A stretch of 64,000 nt of DNA from UBA6814 sp040753075. GTDB lineage: Bacteria > Desulfobacterota > Desulfovibrionia > Desulfovibrionales > Desulfovibrionaceae. Each line of letters opens with the position of its first letter. The first letter of the stretch is position 1. Location of the stretch: positions 1-64,000 of the forward strand of contig JBFMHA010000008.1 in the NCBI GenBank assembly GCA_040753075.1, given 5' to 3'. The notes below the pieces were generated by a model. That model did no database searches, had not been told where the DNA came from, and was given only the letters and a program-made list of their open reading frames with translations. Position numbers and translations under genes: made by a program. Of this stretch, positions 7,950 to 18,425 are shown piece after piece.

Positions 7950-9270
7950 CCGCCGCATCCTGCTCCTGGCCCTGGCCGGCGGCTGCCTCCTTCGGGCCGC
8001 GCTCTTCGCCCTGGTGGCGGCCAGCCCGGATCTCCTGGTGGCGGCGGACCAGAAGATGTATGTCGTGCTGGCCGGCCATCTGGCGGGCCATCTGGACTTC
8101 GGCCCGGGCTTCGGCGCCGAGCGCACGCCCCTGTACCCGCTCTTCCTGGCCCTGTGCGGCGTGGGTTCGGGCGGCAGCCTGCTCGCGGCCATCGTGGTCC
8201 AGAACCTCCTGGGCGGCCTGGCGGTCTATGCGGTGTGGCGCATGGGCCGGCTCTGGTCGGAAACCGCCGGGAACCTGGCCGGGGCATTCGCCGCCCTGTC
8301 CCTGAACCTGGCGGTCTACGCCAACCAGACCCTCACCGAGGCCCTGTTCATTCCGCTCTTCGCCTGGGGGCTCTTTCTCCTGTTCCGCCATGCGCTCCAG
8401 AGCCGGGCCCGGGACTTGGCCGGCTGCGCCCTGGCCTTCGGCCTGTGCACCCTGGTGCGCTCGGCCACCATGTACCTTCCCCTGTTCGCGGCCCCCTACC
8501 TACTCCTGCGGCCGGGCGGCGGAGCGGCCCGCAGCCGGCTGGCGGCCACGGCCCTGTTCTGCGGCCTGTTCGGACTGGTCCTGGCCCCCTGGCTGGCGCG
8601 CAACGCCGCGCTGTACGGCCATGCCGGCCTGACCAGCCAGGGCGCCCCGCATCTGATCGGCTGGATCGTGCCCGCGGTGGCCCAGTACGAGGAGGGCCTG
8701 TCCCAGCAGCAGGCCATGGCCAAGTACACCGGCCTTTGGGAGGAGCGGCGCGCGGCCCTGCCCCCCGAGGTCCGGGACAACCCCTTTGCCCAGGACGCGG
8801 CGGCCAAGGCCTTTGCCGCGGACTACCTGCGCGCGGCCTCCCCTGTCTCCGTGGCCAAGGCCTGGTTCTGGGGGGCCGCCAAGAACCTCTTCACCCCGGT
8901 CAGCGTGGAGCTGGCCTACATCCTCAAGATGGACTGGACCCGCTTCTCGGAAACGCCGGGCGCCGGCTTTCCGGAACAGGCCTGGAACTTCCTGGCCCAC
9001 AACAAGAGCCGGACCTACGTGCTCTTTCTCCTGGCCGGGGTGGGCGTGACCCTGCTCCTGCGCCTGACGCAACTCTTCGGCCTCGGCCCCCTGTGGAGGA
9101 AGCCCGCGGCGTTCTGGGCCGCGGCGATGGTCGTGGCCTACGTGCTGGCGGTGTCCGGGCCGGTGGGCTACGCCAAGTACCGCCTGCCCTTCGAGCCCGT
9201 GCTCTGCCTGCTGGCCGGCCTGGCCGCTTCCCGCCTGCCCCTGTGGCGGCGGGCCGGGGAGGGCGCATGA
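7939..9270 (+). CDS. Integral membrane glycosyltransferase (GT39/ArnT-like)
   Basis: A 443-residue polytopic protein with roughly ten hydrophobic segments, beginning with a signal-anchor-like RRILLLALAGGCLLRAAL. The first periplasmic loop contains acidic residues followed by ERTPLYPLFLALCG, the layout of the dolichyl-phosphate-mannose mannosyltransferase/ArnT superfamily, which transfers sugars from polyprenyl-phosphate donors at the outer face of the inner membrane. This fits with the upstream lipid-sugar synthase and downstream flippase-like gene. It overlaps its upstream neighbour by 11 bases and the next gene by 4 (ATGA), so all are probably co-translated. Acceptor unknown. Confidence 0.8.
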   Translation: MTPSRRILLLALAGGCLLRAALFALVAASPDLLVAADQKMYVVLAGHLAGHLDFGPGFGAERTPLYPLFLALCGVGSGGSLLAAIVVQNLLGGLAVYAVWRMGRLWSETAGNLAGAFAALSLNLAVYANQTLTEALFIPLFAWGLFLLFRHALQSRARDLAGCALAFGLCTLVRSATMYLPLFAAPYLLLRPGGGAARSRLAATALFCGLFGLVLAPWLARNAALYGHAGLTSQGAPHLIGWIVPAVAQYEEGLSQQQAMAKYTGLWEERRAALPPEVRDNPFAQDAAAKAFAADYLRAASPVSVAKAWFWGAAKNLFTPVSVELAYILKMDWTRFSETPGAGFPEQAWNFLAHNKSRTYVLFLLAGVGVTLLLRLTQLFGLGPLWRKPAAFWAAAMVVAYVLAVSGPVGYAKYRLPFEPVLCLLAGLAASRLPLWRRAGEGA

Positions 9271-10232
9271 AGAAGCTCGCCAGCCTGGCCCTGCGCCTGG
9301 GCCTGGCCGGGGCCTGCCTGGCCTACGCCCTGTGGGGCGTGGACTTCGCGGCCCTGGGCCATTCCCTGCGCTCCTTCGCCCTGGCCGGAGTCCTGGCCAC
9401 CCTGGCCGTGGTGGCCGTGGACATGGCCTGCGTGGGCCTGCGCCTGCGCTGGATATCCGGGGGCCGGGCCTCGTTCGCCGCGGCCTTCAACGCCGGCATT
9501 CTCGGCCTGGGCCTGAACAACGTGGTCCCGGCCAAGCTCGGGGAGGTGGCCAAGGCCGCGTACCTGCGCCGCGGAGCCGGCGTCTCCCTGGGGCAGGGAA
9601 TGGGCATGGTCTTCTGGGAGCGCTTTGCCGACCTGCACGCCCTCATCGTCATGGCCCTATTCGCCGCGGCCTTCCACGGCAAGCACCTGGCCGTGGTTCC
9701 CCTGGCCGGGGTGGTGGCCGGGCTGTGGCTGTGCCTGGCGGCGCTGCGCCTGTGGCCCGGGCTGGCCCCCCGCCTGGTGCGCCTGCTCTATTTCGAGCGG
9801 CTCAAGTCCTTCGCCTCGGACGTGCTGGACCATCTGGCCGAGCGCCGCGGGGCGCGGTTCTTCACGGTCCTGGCCTTGGCCACGGCCCTGACCTGGTTCT
9901 TCTACTGCGTCCAGTACTACCTCATGCTGTGGTGGGGCGCCGGCCTGGATCTGTCCTTTGGCCAGGTCCTGTCGGTCTTCGTGTTCGGGGCACTGGGCCT
10001 GGCCGTGCCCTCCTCGCCTGGCGGGGTGGGGGTGTACGAGGCGGTGATGGTGGCGGTGCTCACCGGCCTGGGCGTGGACAAGGAGCAGGCCCTGGCCGTG
10101 GGCCTGGTCTACCATGCGACCTTTTATATCCCGGTGACGGCCTACGCCCTGGGCCTCCTGGCCCGGAAGGGGCTGACCCTGGCCAGCATCCGGGCCGGGG
10201 AGGGGGCTCCGGAGGCGGGGGAGGGACAATGA
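9267..10232 (+). CDS. Flippase-like membrane protein (AglD/UPF0104 family)
   Basis: A 321-residue membrane protein with about eight hydrophobic segments belonging to the lysylphosphatidylglycerol synthase TM-domain / AglD / YbhN family. Recognisable features are FNAGILGLGLNNVVPAKLGE and, near the C-terminus, GLAVPSSPGGVGVYEAVMV. Members of this family are linked to lipid or lipid-linked sugar translocation, but the activity is rarely shown. The ATG at 9267 overlaps the preceding stop (ATGA), and its own stop overlaps the thiD start in the same way. Confidence 0.82.
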   Translation: MKKLASLALRLGLAGACLAYALWGVDFAALGHSLRSFALAGVLATLAVVAVDMACVGLRLRWISGGRASFAAAFNAGILGLGLNNVVPAKLGEVAKAAYLRRGAGVSLGQGMGMVFWERFADLHALIVMALFAAAFHGKHLAVVPLAGVVAGLWLCLAALRLWPGLAPRLVRLLYFERLKSFASDVLDHLAERRGARFFTVLALATALTWFFYCVQYYLMLWWGAGLDLSFGQVLSVFVFGALGLAVPSSPGGVGVYEAVMVAVLTGLGVDKEQALAVGLVYHATFYIPVTAYALGLLARKGLTLASIRAGEGAPEAGEGQ

Positions 10233-11050
10233 GGCCAGCGCCCTGCATCCTGACCATAGCCGGCTCGGATTCGGGCGGCGGGGCCGGCATCCAGGCCGAC
10301 CTGAAGACCATGGCCATGCTCGGGACCTTCGGCATGAGCGTGATCACCGCGCTCACCGCCCAGAATTCGGTGGAGGTGCGGGCCATCCACGCCCCGCCCG
10401 CGGAGTTCGTGGCCGAGCAGCTGGAAACCGTGCTCGACGACTTTCCGGTGGCGGCTGCCAAGACCGGCATGCTCTTCTCGGCGGGAATCATCGCCGCGGT
10501 GGCCGGGGTGCTGCGTGCGCGCAAGTCGTTCCCCCTGGTGGTGGACCCGGTGTGCGTGAGCCAGACCGGGCACGCCCTGCTCCAGGAGGACGCGGTGCAG
10601 GTCCTGCGCAGCGAGATGCTTCCCCTGGCCGACCTGCTCACCCCCAACCGGCCCGAGGCCGAGCTGCTCGCGGGCCTGCCCCTGGCCGGCGAGGCCGACG
10701 TGGCCCGGGTGGCCGGGAGGCTCCTGGACCTGGGGGCCGGGGCCGTGCTCCTCAAGGGCGGGCACATGCCCGGACATGGTCGGGAGATCGTGGACTACCT
10801 CTGCCTGCCCGGTCGGGAGCCCGAGCCCCTGCCCATGCCCCGGCTGGACACCCGGCACACCCACGGCACCGGCTGCACCCTGTCCGCGGCCATAGCCGCC
10901 GGCCTGGGCAAGGGCCAGGCCCTGGCCGAGGCGGTCCGCTCCGGCCGGGTCTACCTCCAGGCCGCCCTGCGGACCGGTTACGGCCTGGGTCGGGGATACG
11001 GCCCGCCCAACCATCTGCATCCCCTGGAGGGGGAGGGTCGGGGGGCCTGA
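10229..11050 (+). CDS. thiD: Bifunctional hydroxymethylpyrimidine kinase/phosphomethylpyrimidine kinase
   Basis: ThiD phosphorylates HMP and HMP-phosphate to HMP-pyrophosphate for thiamine biosynthesis. The 273-residue product shows the ribokinase-fold features expected: ILTIAGSDSGGGAGIQADLK at the N-terminus, KTGML, VVDPVCVSQTG, and the C-terminal anion-hole/catalytic segment DTRHTHGTGCTLSAAIAAGL. Its start overlaps the stop of the membrane gene (ATGA), so it is translated from the glycan-gene transcript and has no own TPP riboswitch here. No other thiamine gene is in the window. Confidence 0.94.
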   Translation: MRPAPCILTIAGSDSGGGAGIQADLKTMAMLGTFGMSVITALTAQNSVEVRAIHAPPAEFVAEQLETVLDDFPVAAAKTGMLFSAGIIAAVAGVLRARKSFPLVVDPVCVSQTGHALLQEDAVQVLRSEMLPLADLLTPNRPEAELLAGLPLAGEADVARVAGRLLDLGAGAVLLKGGHMPGHGREIVDYLCLPGREPEPLPMPRLDTRHTHGTGCTLSAAIAAGLGKGQALAEAVRSGRVYLQAALRTGYGLGRGYGPPNHLHPLEGEGRGA

Positions 11051-11069
11051 GGCCCTCGGATATTGAGCA

Positions 11070-11098
11070 TTGACAGCCCCCGGGGTGCATGGTTAAGT
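11070..11098 (+). promoter_or_regulatory. Strong sigma-70-type promoter for tRNA-Leu
   Basis: A perfect TTGACA (11070-11075), 17-base spacer and TTAAGT (11093-11098) lie about 45 bases upstream of the mature tRNA-Leu end. The same transcript could continue into tig. Confidence 0.6.
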
Positions 11099-11144
11099 CA
11101 TCCGCTTTTGCGAGACGCGTGAAGGAGTCCGGCATGTTTCGGCC

Positions 11145-11230
11145 GGCCGGGTGGCGGAATTGGTAAACGCGCTGGTCTTAGGAGCCAGTGTCCTTGCGGC
11201 TTGCGGGTTCGAGTCCCGCCCCGGCCACCA
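11145..11230 (+). tRNA. tRNA-Leu (anticodon UAG)
   Basis: The acceptor arms GGCCGGG (11145-11151) and CCCGGCC (11220-11226) pair perfectly, followed by discriminator A and an encoded CCA. The anticodon loop CTTAGGA gives UAG for CUA-type leucine codons. The long variable arm marks a class II tRNA, and the T arm carries GGTTCGAGT. Length 86 bases including CCA. Confidence 0.97.
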
Positions 11231-11349
11231 TGCGATACCCGGGCAGGGCGGCCCGTCTCCGGCCGCCGCCCGCCCGTTCCGCCCGGCTTCGCGCCGCCGG
11301 CCCCGCCCGGCTGAATAAACGACCATAATCTCCCAAGGAGGAGCCGCCC

Positions 11350-12690
11350 GTGGAATACAAGATCGAAGAAACCTCTCCCGTCATCCGCAAGGTCGTCGTG
11401 ACCGTGCCCGTGGAGGAGGTCAACGCCGCCCTGCTCGCCACCCTGGCCCTGTACCGCAAGAGCGCCGACGTCAAGGGCTTCCGCAAGGGCAAGGCCCCTT
11501 CCTCCATCATCGAGTCGCGCTACAAGAGCCAGATCTACGCCGAGGCCACCACCGACCTGGTGAACTACCAACTCAACGAGGTCCTTTCCGCCGAGAAGAT
11601 CACCCCCCTGTCCCGCATCAGCGTGGATTCCGGGGAGCTGGTCAAGGATCAGGAGTTCATCTACTCCTTCTCCTACGAGGTCGCGCCCAAGATCGACCTG
11701 CCCGGATACGTGGGCCTGGACGCGGAGATGGACACGCCCGAGGTGGAGGACTCCGAGGTGGAGGCCGTGGTGGACCGCCTGCGCAACCGCATGGCCGAAC
11801 TGGTGGACGTGGAGGAGAAGCGCACCCCCCAGGAGGGCGAGGTCGCGGTCATCAACTTCACCGCCTTCGAGAACGGCGAGCCCCTGGGCGACCTCAAGGC
11901 TGACAATTTCCATCTCCATCTGGGCCAGGGCGAGGCCCTGCCGGTGTTCGAGGACATCGTCAAGAAGCTGGTGCCGGGCGAGACCCGCACCGATCCGGTG
12001 GCCTTCCCCGCGGACTTCATCAACACCCAGCTGGCCGGCCGCACGGTGGACATGCGCGTGACCCTCAAGGAGCTCAAGGTCCGCAACGTGCCCGAGGCGG
12101 GCGACGATTTGGCCGCCAAGGCCGGCTACGGCTCCATGGAGCGCATGCGCGAGGCCATCGTGAACTCCACCCTGGAGTCCCGCAAGAGCCTGAACAAGTC
12201 CGAGGCCCAGAAGAAGCTCCTGGACGGGCTGCTCGCCAACGTCTCCTTCGACCTGCCTCCCACCCTGGTGGAGGAGAACATCGACCGCATGGTGGAGGAC
12301 CTGGTGCAGCGCCTGGAGTCCCGCGGCAAGAGCGTGGCCTCCCTGGGCAAGAAGCCCGCCGAGCTCCGTGACGAGTTCAAGCCCAAGGCCGAGGAGATCG
12401 TGCGCTCCCAGATATTCCTCATGGCCGTGGCCACCCAGGAGAACCTCACGGTGGAGCCGCAGGAGGTGGACGAGCACCTGCGGCGCATGGCCATGCAGAC
12501 CCGCCAGGATCCGGAGTGGCTGCGCTCCTACTACGAGGAGCACAACCTCATGTTCGCCCTCAAGGACCGTCTGCTGGCGGACAAGGCCATGGAGTTCATC
12601 TGGTCCAAGGCCAAGGTTCGCGAGGCGCCGCCCGCGGAGTGGAAGGCCCGGGATGCGGCCGGGTCCGGCGGCGAATCCAAGACTGAATAA
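11350..12690 (+). CDS. tig: Trigger factor, ribosome-associated chaperone
   Basis: Trigger factor binds near the ribosomal exit tunnel and shelters nascent chains. The 446-residue product contains the ribosome-binding signature GFRKGKAP at residues 43-50, a central FKBP-type domain (about 150-240, GEVAVINFTAFENGEPL) and the long helical C-terminal domain. The start is GTG at 11350 with AAGGAGGAG upstream at about 11334-11342; no in-frame ATG fits the family start. It is followed by clpP and clpX, the classic tig-clpP-clpX order. Confidence 0.96.
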   Translation: MEYKIEETSPVIRKVVVTVPVEEVNAALLATLALYRKSADVKGFRKGKAPSSIIESRYKSQIYAEATTDLVNYQLNEVLSAEKITPLSRISVDSGELVKDQEFIYSFSYEVAPKIDLPGYVGLDAEMDTPEVEDSEVEAVVDRLRNRMAELVDVEEKRTPQEGEVAVINFTAFENGEPLGDLKADNFHLHLGQGEALPVFEDIVKKLVPGETRTDPVAFPADFINTQLAGRTVDMRVTLKELKVRNVPEAGDDLAAKAGYGSMERMREAIVNSTLESRKSLNKSEAQKKLLDGLLANVSFDLPPTLVEENIDRMVEDLVQRLESRGKSVASLGKKPAELRDEFKPKAEEIVRSQIFLMAVATQENLTVEPQEVDEHLRRMAMQTRQDPEWLRSYYEEHNLMFALKDRLLADKAMEFIWSKAKVREAPPAEWKARDAAGSGGESKTE

Positions 12691-12697
12691 GAATTCC

Positions 12698-12727
12698 GCG
12701 GGGGCCGGCCAACGGCCCCCGCTCGTT
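12698..12727 (+). terminator. Rho-independent terminator after tig
   Basis: Stem GCGGGGGCC (12698-12706) and GGCCCCCGC (12714-12722) with a 7-base loop, followed by TCGTTTTC. The weak T-run suggests partial termination between tig and clpP. Confidence 0.7.
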
Positions 12728-12774
12728 TTCGGGTCCGGGTCCGGCGTCAAGGGACCGTCGCCGGGTCCCGGGAC

Positions 12775-12803
12775 TTGCCCGCGGGCGAGGTCGTATATAT
12801 CCT
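12775..12803 (+). promoter_or_regulatory. Candidate promoter for clpP-clpX
   Basis: TTGCCC (12775-12780), 17 bases, TATCCT (12798-12803), within the short TATATATCC stretch that stands out from GC-rich surroundings; about 40 bases before the clpP start. Confidence 0.4.
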
Positions 12804-12846
12804 GTGGAGCCAGGGCGCCGTCCCTGCCACTTTCCCGGAGGATCCC

Positions 12847-13455
12847 ATGCCCACCATACCCATAGTCATCGAAACCACCGGCCGCACCGAGCGGGCCTAC
12901 GACATCTATTCCCGCCTGCTCAAGGAGCGCATCGTGCTCCTGGGCACGCCCATCGACGACCACGTGGCCAGCCTGATCTGCGCCCAGCTCCTGTTCCTGG
13001 AGTCCGAGAGCCCGGAAAAGGAGATCAATCTCTACATCAACTCGCCGGGCGGCTCGGTCACCGCCGGCCTGGCCATCTACGACACCATGCAGTACATCTC
13101 CGCGCCGGTGGCCACCCTCTGCCTGGGCCAGGCCGCGAGCATGGGGGCGGTATTGCTGGCGGCCGGCGCGCCGGGCATGAGATTTGCTTTGCCCCATTCG
13201 AGAATCCTCATCCACCAGCCCATGGGAGGGTTCTCCGGCCAGGCCACGGACATCGACATCCACGCCCGGGAGATCCTCCGGCTCAAGGAGTCGCTCAACG
13301 GCATCCTGGCCAAGCATACCGGGGCGCCCCTGGAGAAGATCGCCCACGACACCGACCGGGACTATTTCATGGGCGCCGAGGAGGCCAGGGAGTACGGCAT
13401 CATCGACCGCATCCTCACCTCCCGCAACGAGATCCTGGAAGAGGTCAAGGAGTAG
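12847..13455 (+). CDS. clpP: ATP-dependent Clp protease proteolytic subunit
   Basis: Serine peptidase that forms the double-heptamer chamber used by ClpX and ClpA. The 202-residue product has the full catalytic triad: S98 in GQAASMGA, H123 in ILIHQP and D172 in HDTDRDYF. The ATG at 12847 is preceded by GGAGG at the right distance; an in-frame start at 12775 would fall in the promoter. clpX starts 6 bases after the stop, and clpA lies about 41 kb further on. Confidence 0.97.
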   Translation: MPTIPIVIETTGRTERAYDIYSRLLKERIVLLGTPIDDHVASLICAQLLFLESESPEKEINLYINSPGGSVTAGLAIYDTMQYISAPVATLCLGQAASMGAVLLAAGAPGMRFALPHSRILIHQPMGGFSGQATDIDIHAREILRLKESLNGILAKHTGAPLEKIAHDTDRDYFMGAEEAREYGIIDRILTSRNEILEEVKE

Positions 13456-13461
13456 CCGCGC

Positions 13462-14712
<1,251 letters not shown>

Positions 14713-14730
14713 CGCCGGTCGGCCGGCGCG

Positions 14731-14758
14731 TTGACAAGCTGCGCCGGGGAGTTATTTC
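14731..14758 (+). promoter_or_regulatory. Candidate promoter for lon
   Basis: Consensus TTGACA (14731-14736), 16 bases, TATTTC (14753-14758), 55 bases upstream of the lon start. I see no convincing sigma-32-type pair beyond this. Confidence 0.5.
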
Positions 14759-14812
14759 TGACGGGAGGCGGGGCGGCCGGCCCCGCCCTCAGCCCATTGA
14801 CCGGAGGACGTG

Positions 14813-17260
14813 ATGACCAATTACGTGATGGTGGACGAAGAACGCCCCAGCATGACCCTGCCGCTCATGTCGTTGCGGGAAGTGGTCATGTTCCCGCGCT
14901 CCATCGTCCCCCTGTTCGTCGGCCGGGAGGCCTCGGTGAAGGCCATCGAGCGCGCCCTGGCCGAGTTCGACAAGAAGATATTCCTGGTGGCCCAGCGCAC
15001 GCCGGAAAAGGAGAAGCCCGGTCCCGAGGACCTCTTCGAGATCGGCACCGTGTCCAAGATCCTCCAGCTCCTGCGCCTGCCCGACGGCACCATCAAGGTC
15101 CTCTTCGAGGGTCTCTACCGGGCCCAATGGTCGCCCGAGACCGGGATTTCCGACCCCTCCCGCGAGGTGCTCATGGCCCGCACCCGGCCCCTGGCCGAGG
15201 AGGAGGCCGACTCGTCCGAGGCCGAGGCCATGGTCCGCGCCACCCACGAGGCCCTGGAGACCTACGGCAAGATCAACAAGAAGCTGGCCGCCGAGACCAT
15301 CATGGCCATCTCCTCCCTGAACAGCGCCGGGAGGCTGGCCGACGCCATCATGCCCCACCTCAAGGTGGACTACCTGAAGAAGCAGTCCCTGCTGGAGGAG
15401 CGCAACCCCCTCAAGCGGCTGGAAGAGACCCTGGCCCTGCTCCAGTCCGAGATCGAGATCAACGACCTGGAGAAGCGCATCAAGAACCGGGTCAAGAACC
15501 AGATGGAGTCGAACCAGCGGGAATACTACCTGAACGAGCAGCTCAAGGCCATCCACAAGGAGATGGGCCGGGAGGACGACCCCCAGGCCGAGGTGGGCGA
15601 GCTGGAGAAGCGGCTGGAAGAGAAGGTCATGCCCGACGAGGCCCGGGACAAGGCCCGCCGGGAGATGAAGAAGCTCAAGCAGATCCCGCCCTCGTCCGCG
15701 GAATACACCGTGGTGCGCAACTACGTGGACTGGATCCTGGACCTGCCCTGGAACGTGCTCAAGGAGACGGACCTGGACATCGGGAAGGCCAAGGCCATCC
15801 TGGAGGCCGACCATTACGGTCTGGACAAGCCCAAGGAGCGCATCCTGGAGTACCTGGCCGTGCAGAGCCTGGTGCAGACCATGAAGGGTCCCATCCTCTG
15901 CCTGGTGGGCCCCCCCGGCGTGGGCAAGACCTCCCTGGCCAAGAGCGTGGCCCGGGCCATGGACCGCGAGTTCGTGCGCCTGTCCCTGGGCGGGGTGCGC
16001 GACGAGGCCGAGATACGCGGCCACCGGCGCACCTACGTGGGCGCCCTGCCGGGCAAGATCATCCAGTCCCTGCGCCGGGTGAAGTTCAACAATCCGGTGT
16101 TCTGCCTGGACGAGGTGGACAAGATGTCCACCGACTTCCGCGGCGACCCGTCGGCCGCGCTCCTGGAGGTCCTGGACCCGGAGCAGAACTCGGCCTTCAA
16201 CGACCATTACCTGGACATGGACTACGACCTGTCCAAGATCTTCTTCATCACCACGGCCAACACCCTGCACACCATCCCCCTGCCGCTCCAGGACCGCATG
16301 GAGATCATCAAGCTCCCCGGCTACCTGGAGAACGAGAAGCACAAGATCGCCCGCCACTTCCTGCTGCCCAAGCAGGTCAAGGAGCACGGGCTCAAGGATG
16401 GGAACCTGAACCTCTCGGACAACGCCATCCTGGAGATCATCCGTCGCTACACCAAGGAGGCCGGGGTGCGGAACCTGGAGCGCGAACTGGCCTCCATCTG
16501 CCGCAAGACCGCCATGCGCCTGGTGGAGGAGAAGGACCGCGACAAGGCCGTGTCCGTGACCACCCAGAACGTCTCCACCTATCTGGGGGTGCCCAAGCAC
16601 CGCTACGGCGAGAAGGAGGAGGCCTCCCAGGTGGGGGTGTCCACCGGTCTGGCCTACACCGAACTCGGCGGCGAACTGCTCCTGGTGGAGACCGCGCTCA
16701 TGCCCGGCACGGGCAAGGTGGAGATCACCGGCAAGCTGGGCGACGTGATGCAGGAGTCGGCCAAGGCGGCCCTGTCCTACATCCGCTCCCGCTCCGACCT
16801 CTTCGGCCTGCGCAGCGAGTTCTACAAGGAGATCGACATCCACGTGCACGTGCCCGAGGGCGCCATTCCCAAGGACGGTCCGTCCGCGGGCATCACCCTG
16901 GCCACCTCCCTGGTCAGCGCGCTCCTGAACGTGCCGGTGAAGAACGAACTGGCCATGACCGGGGAGATCACCCTGCGCGGCCGGGTGCTGCCCATCGGCG
17001 GCCTGCGCGAGAAGCTCCTGGCCGCCCACCGCGGGCTCATCAAGACCGTGCTCATCCCCAAGGACAACGCCAAGGACCTCAAGGAGGTCCCGGCCGCCAT
17101 CCTCAAGGACCTGACCATCGTCGAGGTGGAGCACATGGACGAGGTGTTGGAGAAGGCCCTGGAGGTGGCGGACCCCGAGCGCATCTTCTGTGGCCGGGAG
17201 GATCGCTGCCCCATTTCCGGCACCCTGCTCAAGGAGCAGTACCTGAACCACACCCACTAG
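14813..17260 (+). CDS. lon: ATP-dependent protease Lon (La)
   Basis: Homohexameric AAA+ serine protease for damaged and regulatory proteins. In the 815-residue product the LAN substrate-binding domain (from about residue 17) is followed by Walker A GPPGVGKT at 366-373, and the Ser-Lys dyad is S691 (PKDGPSAG) and K734 (REKLLAAH). The ATG at 14813 sits 5 bases after GGAGG; the GTG at 14810 is too close. The C-terminal tail has a CGREDRCPIS extension after the protease domain. It lies behind tig-clpP-clpX, a common arrangement. Confidence 0.97.
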   Translation: MTNYVMVDEERPSMTLPLMSLREVVMFPRSIVPLFVGREASVKAIERALAEFDKKIFLVAQRTPEKEKPGPEDLFEIGTVSKILQLLRLPDGTIKVLFEGLYRAQWSPETGISDPSREVLMARTRPLAEEEADSSEAEAMVRATHEALETYGKINKKLAAETIMAISSLNSAGRLADAIMPHLKVDYLKKQSLLEERNPLKRLEETLALLQSEIEINDLEKRIKNRVKNQMESNQREYYLNEQLKAIHKEMGREDDPQAEVGELEKRLEEKVMPDEARDKARREMKKLKQIPPSSAEYTVVRNYVDWILDLPWNVLKETDLDIGKAKAILEADHYGLDKPKERILEYLAVQSLVQTMKGPILCLVGPPGVGKTSLAKSVARAMDREFVRLSLGGVRDEAEIRGHRRTYVGALPGKIIQSLRRVKFNNPVFCLDEVDKMSTDFRGDPSAALLEVLDPEQNSAFNDHYLDMDYDLSKIFFITTANTLHTIPLPLQDRMEIIKLPGYLENEKHKIARHFLLPKQVKEHGLKDGNLNLSDNAILEIIRRYTKEAGVRNLERELASICRKTAMRLVEEKDRDKAVSVTTQNVSTYLGVPKHRYGEKEEASQVGVSTGLAYTELGGELLLVETALMPGTGKVEITGKLGDVMQESAKAALSYIRSRSDLFGLRSEFYKEIDIHVHVPEGAIPKDGPSAGITLATSLVSALLNVPVKNELAMTGEITLRGRVLPIGGLREKLLAAHRGLIKTVLIPKDNAKDLKEVPAAILKDLTIVEVEHMDEVLEKALEVADPERIFCGREDRCPISGTLLKEQYLNHTH

Positions 17261-17278
17261 CAATCGACTGAAATGCAA

Positions 17279-17311
17279 GAAAAAAAGGCCGGGGAAACCC
17301 GGCCTTTTTGG
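17279..17311. terminator. Bidirectional terminator between lon and the minus-strand glycosyltransferase
   Basis: AAAAAAGGCCGGG, a GAAA tetraloop and CCCGGCCTTTTT form a textbook stem flanked by an A-run and a T-run, so it can serve both the lon transcript (+) and the convergent glycosyltransferase transcript (-). Confidence 0.9.
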
Positions 17312-17331
17312 TTCTTGGGGGCGGCGGAGAT

Positions 17332-18408
17332 TCAGGCCGCGGCCTTGGCGCACTCGTATTCCAGCTCCAGGGCTCTGTTGCGGCGCAGGGGCTCCACCAC
17401 CTTGTCCGTGCGGCCGCGCCACTTTTCCACATAGTCCGCCACCTGCCAGTCCGGGATGCCCCAGTTGAACAGCTTGTTCACGTACACCGTGTCCCACTCG
17501 TCGGCGAAGATCCGGCGCGCGCCCTCGTGGTCGAATATCTGCTGGACGACCTGCTGGAGCGTGTGGCGGTGGGCCAGACTGCGCATCAGGGTCTTGCGGC
17601 GGATGGTTTCGGCAGGGATGCGCAGGGACTTGAGCTCCTCCACCGCATCGCGGACCGAGATGGGGTCGGGGTCCACGATCCTGGAGAACTCGGGCAGAAG
17701 GAAGTGGTTCCGACCGCCGGTATTCTTGGTGGAGACCACCGGAATCCCGCTCAGGAGGTATTCGACGCTGGCGTGGTTGCCGCCCTCGGCCTCGGAGAGC
17801 ACCAGCCCGGTATGGGCGGCGTTGAGGTGCTGGCAGATGGTTGCGTGCGGCAGGAACAGGTACTGCCCGGTGGTGTCGTTGAGGGAAACCGCGTGCGGCA
17901 GGGTCTTGAACACGTAGTCGCGGTACGCCATGCCATCTTTTCCGCTCATGTTGTAATAGATGAGCGCCAGGGATCTTATCTTCCTGGCCAGGAAATGACG
18001 CTTGAACGGGTCGAGCCTGGCGTTATATATGGCGTCGTATCGCTTTTCAGTTGGGATAATCTTGTAGATATTTTCGTCGATCAGGGCGTTGTGGTGGCAG
18101 AAGAATGCCTGAACTCCGTACTTTCGCAGGTTTTCTGCATGGTGCTCCACGTTCACCATGTAGATGAAGTTGTGCTGCGGATAGGCAATCTTGTGCTCGA
18201 AATAGCGCTGCACCGTAAGGGAGAGTTCGGTGGGGTCGTCCAGGTCCCAGGAGGGGCCGAGGATGAAATAGGCCGGGTGCTTCTTGAGCGGTTCGCACAG
18301 TTGCCGGGCCGGGGAGAACGGGCCGAGATTCCCCAGGCCGAAGATGACCAGAGGGTCGATGCTGAGCACGTGGCTGAACGTATAGTGCGGCTCTCCGCTC
18401 GGGGGCAT
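17332..18408 (-). CDS. Glycosyltransferase (GT-B fold, GT1/GT4-like)
   Basis: A 358-residue soluble glycosyltransferase. The C-terminal half has LVLSEAEGGNHASVEYLLSG followed by IPVVSTKNTGGR, the acidic nucleotide-sugar binding loop of GT-B enzymes. Donor and acceptor are unknown. I place the start at 18408 (MPPSGEPHYTFS), which has AAGGA about 10 bases upstream; a longer frame to 18633 runs over the upstream methyltransferase gene and lacks family character. It starts 17 bases after the FkbM-type gene and is co-transcribed with it. Its base composition is somewhat less GC-rich than the neighbouring housekeeping genes. Confidence 0.78.
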   Translation of the reverse strand: MPPSGEPHYTFSHVLSIDPLVIFGLGNLGPFSPARQLCEPLKKHPAYFILGPSWDLDDPTELSLTVQRYFEHKIAYPQHNFIYMVNVEHHAENLRKYGVQAFFCHHNALIDENIYKIIPTEKRYDAIYNARLDPFKRHFLARKIRSLALIYYNMSGKDGMAYRDYVFKTLPHAVSLNDTTGQYLFLPHATICQHLNAAHTGLVLSEAEGGNHASVEYLLSGIPVVSTKNTGGRNHFLLPEFSRIVDPDPISVRDAVEELKSLRIPAETIRRKTLMRSLAHRHTLQQVVQQIFDHEGARRIFADEWDTVYVNKLFNWGIPDWQVADYVEKWRGRTDKVVEPLRRNRALELEYECAKAAA

Positions 18409-18425
18409 GGCCGGAATTCCTTGTT

